40,296 bases of DNA. It comes from Thiotrichaceae bacterium. GTDB taxonomy: Bacteria > Pseudomonadota > Gammaproteobacteria > Thiotrichales > Thiotrichaceae. Numbering within the stretch: position 1 is the first letter of the stretch; every line of letters begins with the position of its first letter. The translations under genes were made by a program, and so were the position numbers. A model generated the notes under the pieces. It saw nothing but the letters and a program-made list of their open reading frames with translations. It made no database searches and was not told the origin of the DNA. The stretch lies in contig JALXAX010000175.1 of assembly GCA_026991755.1 (NCBI GenBank), forward strand, positions 1 to 40,296, given 5' to 3'. Below are positions 34,901 through 40,296 of the stretch, piece after piece.

Positions 34901-35591
34901 TAATTTAGTGCATGAGTTATTGGAACATACATCGTTCTCGGTACTTTCTTCCATAGAGCCTGGTGAACTTGATAGCGAATATCTTGATAACAGAGAGAAA
35001 ATGATCAAGCGCTTTGCGGTGGACATTAAGAGCACTGAGGTGCTTGATCAATTGCTTAGTGATACTGTAAATACCGTTTTATCCGCAGATGATACAGATT
35101 TTAAATTGTGCAACTTAAGTGATCATCAATGCTTAAAAGAAATGCCGTTTTACTTTGCTATCGACCAACTTGATACGCTAGAAGTAAACCGAGTACTAGC
35201 TCAATCCGAAGCTTATTTGCCACTATCGGCACAGCAAATGCACGGCCAGCTAACAGGCTTTATTGATTTGATTTGTGAGTATCAAGGCAAGTATTACGTG
35301 ATGGATTACAAAACCAACTCTTTGGATGATTATAGTGTTGAGAAAATGACAGAGTCCATGCGCGAGCATAATTACGGCCTGCAGTATTGGATTTATTCAC
35401 TGGTTTTGCACCGTTACTTGACTCAAACGCTTGCAGATTACTCTTTTGATAAACACTTTGGTGGCGTGCGATATTTATTTGTGCGAGGCATGAAACCCGA
35501 TAAAGCTATGAGTGGTGTGTTTGAAGATCAGCCAGACCTTGTAACGTTACAAGCATTATCGCAAGCATTTTCATCAAGAGCTGTCTCATGA
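31956..35591 (+). CDS. recB: Exodeoxyribonuclease V beta subunit RecB
   Basis: 1211 residues (E. coli about 1180). RecB is the 3'-5' helicase and nuclease of RecBCD, which resects double-strand breaks for recombination. Walker A is at residues about 26-34 (ASAGTGKTF). UvrD-type helicase motifs follow: VTFTNAAAQELRDRIRARL, Walker B LIDEFQDTDDAQW near 395, GDPKQAIYKFRGAD near 428, VTIHSSKGLEYPIVF near 773 and LLYVAITRAK near 843. The C-terminal nuclease keeps GFIDLI near 1098 and MDYKTN near 1115. The frame is closed by a stop just upstream, so GTG at 31956 is the first possible start, with AGGAT before it. recD overlaps its end. No recC lies immediately upstream, where it is commonly found. 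Confidence 0.95.
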   Translation: MLTQQQVIAFSPYDTPLEPGINLIEASAGTGKTFSIAMLVMRFILQKGYRIDQLLVVTFTNAAAQELRDRIRARLLEVKAVFSGKSTKDDVFNEWVASLPEQSAKNALSDALSDIDNAHIFTIHGFCQRMLSQYALESGQIFGSELLQNTAHIKQQIAEDYWRLTTYSRSVDQVVLLRNTAISPYGLMASVNDIREGSTVVPDADSLDSCLAVLEESLQIIRQTINERISSIENAIQNHTDKFKKIYIDEFSQIKDKLQLWVTGSNVVLPLDEILLISTQGLSNNGLNGTKFRKTKVLTGEQRKRDFLNEQGIDASAIDELEPLLDSLRIAFQKGLYVYSEVEMESRLSQSNQLSFDSIIKRLSQALQGGVANKGDENNDSEQHLKQLLQHKFPVALIDEFQDTDDAQWTIFSSLASHLASQATSNYLYLIGDPKQAIYKFRGADIYSYLSAKQQAHRYYNLTTNWRSQQPLVDAVNTLFDVDKPFLIEEIAYYPVNAAKQETSFSFANTKRAATEGAAGSSAEKLVLWELDKNPNQKDGYWLASKGKPKDQIRTHVVKEILTLLSQTDTNGEVATTLQLDGNPVVPSDIAILVRSNPEAATYQQVLMQYGIPAVLNSKTSVFASQQAVEIYHLLQAILRPGNQQLIRYALCQSWFGLSGNDLYDLLDQPQQLDTWLICFQRYHELWERKGLLAMMQKLIAEQQVVQHLAVYADVERSITNINHVLEMLQEAAISNRLSPLKTVEWLEDAMQERIMQDGQELRLESDKDAVSIVTIHSSKGLEYPIVFCPDLWAKSGGFHSNIVVAHKDGQQISDLGSGEIEQHRALMDEENRAEELRLLYVAITRAKYRCYLAWADQRTIKEENASALAYLYKQQEGEDWRQRIEALQTKNASAFEHIILEVDAEIMQNYHQLGSNKELTIRKLQREVKADWMMSSYSAMAYYSVHDEVPELPLDKAQESYNATVQEVPVIDPLPKGAHTGNLVHELLEHTSFSVLSSIEPGELDSEYLDNREKMIKRFAVDIKSTEVLDQLLSDTVNTVLSADDTDFKLCNLSDHQCLKEMPFYFAIDQLDTLEVNRVLAQSEAYLPLSAQQMHGQLTGFIDLICEYQGKYYVMDYKTNSLDDYSVEKMTESMREHNYGLQYWIYSLVLHRYLTQTLADYSFDKHFGGVRYLFVRGMKPDKAMSGVFEDQPDLVTLQALSQAFSSRAVS

Positions 35592-37384
35592 AGATAGAAC
35601 AGAGTCAGAAGCATAAGCAACAACAGAAGCAGAATGAAGTCATGGATGTCTCCTCTTTTGATTACTCACGTCTTGATAACGCCATAGCCCAGTTTTTAAT
35701 GTCCAGATGTGCTTTTGATAAGGAGCATCAGGCAGAACAAAGAAATACTTTTAGGGATATTGTCAGAGAGCTATCTGCTGCTTTAGCCAAAGGTCATTCT
35801 TGTATTGCGGTATCTGATGATCAACAGCGATTGTTGAAAGAATCTGCTCTGATATATGAAGTAGATGATACCTCTTTAACCGATGTAGTGCGTACGAATA
35901 CTCCTTTAATTCTAGAAAACTCCAGGCTCTATCTACAGCGTTATTGGCACTACGAAACCCGCTTAGCCGAACAGTTAAGATACAAGATATCTAATAACCC
36001 ACAACACCATAATAATTTAGAAAAACTACTCGATAAATATTTCGAAATACAGACAGAAAAAGACTGGCAAAGAGAAGCAGCCATGAAGGTCTCTCAACAG
36101 TCTTTTAGTATTATTACCGGTGGCCCAGGTACGGGTAAAACCACAACCGTATTAAAAATCCTCGCATTGCTTCAAGAAATTCAACTCACTCAAGTATCAC
36201 CCGCTGGCACAAAACCTCTCAATATTGCACTAGCTGCTCCTACGGGAAAGGCCGCTATGCGTTTGCAAGAGAGCATCGGAGAAGGCAAAGAAAAGCTTAA
36301 TTGTAGTGATGAGATTAAAGCCTCTATAACTGATTCGGTAAGTACGATTCATCGTCTACTTGGTGCAAAACCTGCATCACCGTATTTTAAGCATCACGCG
36401 GATAATCCCCTTGTGTATGACGTGGTGGTTATTGATGAAGCCTCCATGGTCGATTTAGCGTTAATGAGCAAACTGGTGGATGCGTTACAGCCAGATGCAC
36501 GGCTTATATTGCTGGGCGATAAAGAGCAATTAGCTTCGGTAGAGTCTGGCGCTATCTTGGGTGATTTATCGCAGGGGTTGCCTGACAACACGATTGAGTT
36601 AAAAAAATCCTGGCGTTTTAAGGCGGAAATTAAAAATCTGGCATTAGCCATCAACCAGCAAAATGCTCAATTAGCCTGGCAACTGTTAGTATCCGATCAC
36701 GCATCTTCTACTGCTTTGGTGACGACAGCTTTATTGCCTCATATCATGCATCATACAAAAAACTACTTTGAAATAGTTAATAAAAACAATGCAATAGAGG
36801 AGATATTTAAAGCCTATAGAACGTTCCAAATCCTTTGTTCAAACCGGCGTGGTAAGTGGGGTGTAGAAGGCATTAATGCCAGTATTGAACGTGCTTTACA
36901 GCAACAAGGTGTGAATACCTCACAACGTTGGTATGCAGGTAAGCCTGTCATTATTACTCGTAATGATCCTGGCTTGGGGTTATTCAATGGTGATATTGGG
37001 ATTTGTTTGTTTGATGATGAAGAAATGGGTAACGAACAAAGGGAAAGAAAAGGGCAAAAAGACCTTTTGGTTTATTTTCAATTAGCAGATGGTCGTATCA
37101 AAAAACTATTGCCAGCACGTTTGCCCCAGCATGAAACCGCTTATGCATTGACGATTCATAAAAGTCAGGGTTCTGAGTTTAAGCATATCCTCATGGTGTT
37201 GCCTGAAACTCCCAATCCTGTGTTAGGAAAAGAGCTAGTTTACACTGCCATTACACGTGCCAAAGAAACAGTAGAAGTCTTCAGTAGTGAGAATGTATTT
37301 TCATATGCATTGAGCCGTAAGGTAGTGCGTATTAGTGGTTTACAGGATAAGGTGAGACCTTTGCACGAAAGAAATGACGAATAA
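35588..37384 (+). CDS. recD: Exodeoxyribonuclease V alpha subunit RecD, C-terminus altered by an element
   Basis: 598 residues (E. coli about 608). RecD is the 5'-3' helicase of RecBCD. Its N-terminal non-helicase domain is followed by Walker A at about 178-185 (GGPGTGKT), Walker B VIDEASMVD, GDKEQLASVESGAILGDL, a glutamine-kinase style IHKSQGSEF and YTAITRAK near the end. The ATG overlaps the recB stop (ATGA), so translation is coupled. The last nine residues (RPLHERNDE) and the TAA lie inside a family A element at 37354-37512. Without it the frame would read on as VSLLKGNNSE and stop at a TGA overlapping the truD ATG. The catalytic core is untouched, so the protein is probably active. Confidence 0.94.
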   Translation: MKIEQSQKHKQQQKQNEVMDVSSFDYSRLDNAIAQFLMSRCAFDKEHQAEQRNTFRDIVRELSAALAKGHSCIAVSDDQQRLLKESALIYEVDDTSLTDVVRTNTPLILENSRLYLQRYWHYETRLAEQLRYKISNNPQHHNNLEKLLDKYFEIQTEKDWQREAAMKVSQQSFSIITGGPGTGKTTTVLKILALLQEIQLTQVSPAGTKPLNIALAAPTGKAAMRLQESIGEGKEKLNCSDEIKASITDSVSTIHRLLGAKPASPYFKHHADNPLVYDVVVIDEASMVDLALMSKLVDALQPDARLILLGDKEQLASVESGAILGDLSQGLPDNTIELKKSWRFKAEIKNLALAINQQNAQLAWQLLVSDHASSTALVTTALLPHIMHHTKNYFEIVNKNNAIEEIFKAYRTFQILCSNRRGKWGVEGINASIERALQQQGVNTSQRWYAGKPVIITRNDPGLGLFNGDIGICLFDDEEMGNEQRERKGQKDLLVYFQLADGRIKKLLPARLPQHETAYALTIHKSQGSEFKHILMVLPETPNPVLGKELVYTAITRAKETVEVFSSENVFSYALSRKVVRISGLQDKVRPLHERNDE

Positions 37385-37512
37385 AAATGGCTTGAATTCC
37401 CTCTATTTCTGCTAAAAATTCGGCCAATAGCTCGGCTATTACCCTCTTTTTTAGCAAAAATAGAGAAAATTACGCTCATTTTTCTCTCGCCATTCTTTCA
37501 TGCAAAGGTCTC
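37354..37512. mobile_element. MITE-like palindromic element, family A, full copy at the recD 3' end
   Basis: 159 bp, the same size as the copy at 10076-10234. The ends are GAGACCTTTGCACGAAAG and CTTTCATGCAAAGGTCTC. Perfect AAGGT target duplications are at 37349-37353 and 37513-37517. Arms such as CTCTATTTCTGCTAAAAA and TTTTTTAGCAAAAATAGAG pair around the core CCAATAGCTCGGCTATT at 37424-37440. It replaces the natural end of recD and adds 164 bp before truD. Confidence 0.92.
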
Positions 37513-37544
37513 AAGGTAAGTCTTTTAAAAGGTAATAATAGCGA

Positions 37545-38594
37545 ATGAACTTTCAACCCCTCTATCAACCCCTTATTAAGGGTAGTATTCGTAATAAACC
37601 TGAAGATTTTAGGGTTGATGAAATACCCTCGTTTTCGCCAGCGGGAGAAGGTGAACACCTGTTCTTACATATAAAAAAAACAGGAGCTAATACAGATTGG
37701 TTAGCAGGCCAACTTGCTCGTGTACTTGGAGTGAAGAAACGAGATGTCAGCTATGCAGGCTTAAAGGACCGAAACGCAGTGACAACACAATGGTTTAGTG
37801 TTTATCTACCCGGTAAACAGACGCCTGATGTCAGTAAACTAATGCCTAAATCATTAGCCACTGACATAGAAATCCTACAACAGACTCGTCATGTGAAAAA
37901 GCTGCGTAGAGGCTCACTGGAAGGTAATCGTTTTGTTATTACGATACGTGATTGCGACTATGTTGAATCTGATAAAGAAAAGCTTGAGCAGTGTATTCAG
38001 GAAATACGAGAGCAGGGGATTCCTAATTACTTTGGTGAGCAACGTTTCGGTCATAAAACAGAGCAGGGTTGGAATAATATAGAAAAGGCTACCGCTTGGT
38101 TTAACGGTGAGATAAAAAGACCGAAAAATAGAAATCAGAGTGGTTTGTATTTGTCAGCCGCACGCTCGTTGATCTTCAATCATATATTATCTGAGCGTAT
38201 TACCAATAAAACATGGAATCAGCACGTTGAAGGTGATGTTTTTATGTTGGGTAATAGTAGATCATGGTTTGCTGATGATAGTGACGAGAAAATTAATCAT
38301 CGACTTCAGCAATTTGATATTCATCCAAGTGGTGCTTTATGGGGCAGGGGGAGACTAAGTACAAAAGATGAGTCATTTGCTTTAGAAAACAACATAGCGA
38401 AACACTATCCCGTTTTATGCGAAGGGCTGGAAAGAAATGGCCTAAAACAAGAGAGACGTTCTTTGCGTATAAGAGTTAAAGAGCTGGATCATCAATGGCT
38501 TGATGAGTCCAGCTTGCGGCTTAGTTTCGTATTGCCAGCAGGGTCATATGCCACAACTTTGCTGGAGCAAATTGTGTCTATTGCTGTTCATTGA
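37545..38594 (+). CDS. truD: tRNA pseudouridine(13) synthase TruD
   Basis: 349 residues, the same length as E. coli TruD, which converts uridine 13 of some tRNAs to pseudouridine. The catalytic aspartate is in AGLKDRNAVTTQWFS (Asp75). NYFGEQRFG at about 162-170 and the motif GALWGRGRLST are also present, as is the C-terminal LPAGSYATTLLEQI. The gene begins at an ATG that was probably overlapped by the original recD stop; the present recD ends 160 bases earlier because of the element. The start is therefore now outside the reach of recD ribosomes, and its own initiation must rely on GGTAATAATAGCGA, a poor Shine-Dalgarno. Confidence 0.95.
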   Translation: MNFQPLYQPLIKGSIRNKPEDFRVDEIPSFSPAGEGEHLFLHIKKTGANTDWLAGQLARVLGVKKRDVSYAGLKDRNAVTTQWFSVYLPGKQTPDVSKLMPKSLATDIEILQQTRHVKKLRRGSLEGNRFVITIRDCDYVESDKEKLEQCIQEIREQGIPNYFGEQRFGHKTEQGWNNIEKATAWFNGEIKRPKNRNQSGLYLSAARSLIFNHILSERITNKTWNQHVEGDVFMLGNSRSWFADDSDEKINHRLQQFDIHPSGALWGRGRLSTKDESFALENNIAKHYPVLCEGLERNGLKQERRSLRIRVKELDHQWLDESSLRLSFVLPAGSYATTLLEQIVSIAVH

Positions 38595-39012
38595 GGGGAG
38601 CTTTGCTCCGTAAAGTGGACACCAGATTACCCGGAAATTCACGATAACGGGTTTCCCACTAACATAATCTGCCCCCTTTTCGCTATGAAATTAACCAATT
38701 TCTAAGGCAGTCGCTTACATTTCTATCAAAAACTGATGAATTCTAACTTATTTTAGATTCTTTAAAAAAATTTAAAAAATAAATTAGTCTAAAAAACAAC
38801 CCATTGCCATCAATCAGTCAACACCCCACCAACACTGATAGAATAGGCTTATCAAACCCATTAACAATCATATTATCCATCGTAACCACCCAATAAATAA
38901 CATAAAACTACTATTTCTGGTAGGTTTACTCATCATTTAATCTCAGTTAATCTGCCGTTCATCCTATAAAGCTCAAAGAAGCTTAACTCACTAAATTATT
39001 GGGGAAATTCAA
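38595..39012. other. AT-rich intergenic region of 418 bp
   Basis: A small hairpin GGAGC-TTT-GCTCC at 38597-38609 follows truD closely and may end its transcript, without a U tract. A 7-bp inverted pair CAGATTA and TAATCTG spans about 38622-38670 around a CCCG/CGGG stem, possibly a decayed element. Beyond that I see only AT-rich sequence and GGGGAAA at 39001, the likely ribosome site for the next gene. Confidence 0.5.
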
Positions 39013-40296
39013 ATGCAATCTGTTCATCCTTCTCGCCCACTCACCCTTGCACTAACAGGCATCAGCTTATCCGCTGCTATCACATTGGCACTAACCGCGT
39101 GTAACAACGACAATACCAAAACACCCACAGAAGTAGCCAAAAACTGGTATCTAACCCCAGACACCAGCAACAGTGGCAGCAGTATCAACGGCATAGACAT
39201 AGCCAGCGGCAAACTAACCCAAAGCCAGACAGACCTCTCCTCAAGCACGCTTAGCCTTAGCCGAGTCTATGTCTCTCAGGGCGCCACCCGTGCCATACTA
39301 GGCGGATGGCAACACAACTTTGCCAGTCGTTTTGACGGAGATGGCACCGCCTATGCAGACTACAAAGGCAGCAAAACCGCCCTGTATAACGACGCAAAAA
39401 CCGCCTGTACCGAAGGCTGGAACGACATCAAAGACACCGTCTACAACGGCAAACTCGCGCAAGCCCAACCGCTCTTTCATCAAGGTCTGTGCGACATCTA
39501 CCTACAAAGCGACATCGTAGCCTCACTACCCGTAAAAAATGCCGATGGCAGCAACCCCTACCCACTACACAGCCTGATGCGACCCGACGGCACCACACAA
39601 ACCTTCTTCAAAAAAGATGGCGAATGGACCACCACCACACGTAGCCCACTCAGCCTAAAAAAAGACGGCAACAACTGGATCATCACCACCCTCAGTGACA
39701 GCCAGGAAACCTACAACGCCCAAGGTCAACTCACCCAGATGACCAACCCACAAGGCCAAACCACCAAACTCACCTACAATACCCAAAACCAACTCATAAA
39801 AATCACAGGGCATTTTGGTAAAACACTAGAACTAAGCTACACCAACAACCACCTCACCAGCGCCAAAGGCCCAGAAGGAATCGTCAGCTACCAGTATGAT
39901 GCCGAAGGAAACCTCAGCAGCGTCACCCAGGTAGACGGCACCCAAAACCAGTATCAGTACAGCAACGGACAACTCACCCACATCATCGATGCAACAGGCA
40001 ATACCGTAGCCAGCTACCAGTACGATACACAAGGTCGCGTCATCCAAACCGCCGCCGCCAACAACACTCGCGCCAGAAGCATCCGCTACGCAGTAGGCCA
40101 AGTTACTGTTACCGACATCAACACCCAAGCCACCGACGACTACCAGTTTGATCTTAATTACGGCATGATGAAAGCCACCAGCATCACCGATACAGACGGC
40201 AACAAAGAAACCCGACTCTACGACGCCAATGGCTACCCCGCCAAAATCACCGCCAAAAACGGCACCATCACCCAAACCGTCTACGACTACCGAGGC
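39013..40296 (+). CDS. Rhs/YD-repeat lipoprotein, partial (runs past the window end)
   Basis: The frame is open from ATG 39013 to the last base (428 codons). GGGGAAA lies eight to twelve bases before the start. A signal peptide ends in the lipobox LTAC, with Cys30 as the lipid-carrying residue. After about 200 residues of unknown sequence, YD-type repeats appear: LTYNTQNQL, SYQYDAEGNLSSVTQ, QYQYSNGQLT, SYQYDTQGRVIQT, TRLYDANGYPAKI and VYDYRG. Such repeats form the shell of Rhs and polymorphic toxins, whose toxic end lies at the C-terminus, outside this window. Codons end in C far more often than in the rest of the window (AAC, ACC, GGC, TAC), which suggests transfer. Whether a toxin and an immunity gene follow cannot be seen. 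Confidence 0.85.
   Translation, partial: MQSVHPSRPLTLALTGISLSAAITLALTACNNDNTKTPTEVAKNWYLTPDTSNSGSSINGIDIASGKLTQSQTDLSSSTLSLSRVYVSQGATRAILGGWQHNFASRFDGDGTAYADYKGSKTALYNDAKTACTEGWNDIKDTVYNGKLAQAQPLFHQGLCDIYLQSDIVASLPVKNADGSNPYPLHSLMRPDGTTQTFFKKDGEWTTTTRSPLSLKKDGNNWIITTLSDSQETYNAQGQLTQMTNPQGQTTKLTYNTQNQLIKITGHFGKTLELSYTNNHLTSAKGPEGIVSYQYDAEGNLSSVTQVDGTQNQYQYSNGQLTHIIDATGNTVASYQYDTQGRVIQTAAANNTRARSIRYAVGQVTVTDINTQATDDYQFDLNYGMMKATSITDTDGNKETRLYDANGYPAKITAKNGTITQTVYDYRG

Noticed and set aside
38622-38700. Possible insertion-sequence remnant (CAGATTA/TAATCTG pair with a G-rich stretch)
   Set aside because: Ends match each other poorly and no duplication was found; noted only under the intergenic region.
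39832-40275. Reverse-strand 147-codon frame at the window end
   Set aside because: Antisense shadow of the C-rich Rhs codons; Gly/Val-rich and without any ribosome site. The forward frame has a lipobox and YD repeats.

Overview
The window looks like a chromosomal segment of an AT-rich, Gram-negative gammaproteobacterium. The housekeeping genes point that way: trhP-type U32 tRNA hydroxylase, djlA, dsbD, a recB-recD pair joined by an ATGA overlap, and truD. Signal peptides, outer-membrane barrels and an OmpA protein confirm a double membrane. I cannot fix the genus from sequence alone. No tRNA, rRNA, CRISPR array, prophage or intact transposase gene was seen.

Layout. 0.1-7.4 kb: mostly household genes (PPK2 polyphosphate kinase, carboxylesterase, small Cys-rich membrane protein, TrhP, an orphan sensor-like membrane protein, djlA plus a helical-repeat partner). 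7.5-10 kb: a DsbD with a duplicated N-terminal alpha domain. 10.3-19.8 kb: a minus-strand cluster of five exported proteins, four of them DUF11-like or beta-rich, around a 1572-residue outer-membrane barrel protein. 20.5-26.3 kb: a giant Asp-rich thrombospondin-type-3 (calcium-binding) repeat protein followed by an OmpA-family protein. 26.4-31.8 kb: an unknown membrane-anchored protein and a 1220-residue secreted mosaic (dockerin-like, Ig, LamG, SGNH esterase, DUF4832-like, Ig). 31.9-38.6 kb: recB-recD-truD. From 39.0 kb to the window end: the start of an Rhs/YD-repeat lipoprotein with C-ending codon use unlike everything else here.

The most distinctive thread is a set of short, almost fully palindromic, non-coding mobile elements (MITE-like). 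Four families are visible: A (ends GAGACCTTTGCA, 159 bp, 5-bp target duplication), B (ends GGAACCTCTGA, 115-160 bp, 4-bp duplication), C (ends TGAATCCGTGA, one copy nested in another) and D (ends GAGGCTGT). Two copies sit exactly at gene 3' ends and supply new stop codons. Computing the empty site by hand restores an earlier recD end that overlaps truD by ATGA, and an earlier esterase end. A tandem B pair splits the DUF11 cluster, and the nested C pair lies directly before the thrombospondin-repeat gene.

How the parts may work together (inference): the 10-32 kb region encodes an extracellular or surface layer, with DUF11 proteins, an outer-membrane barrel that could display or export them, a long Ca-binding rod and an OmpA-type peptidoglycan anchor. 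The duplicated DsbD may support disulfides in exported proteins. Functions of the DUF11 cluster are not known to me.
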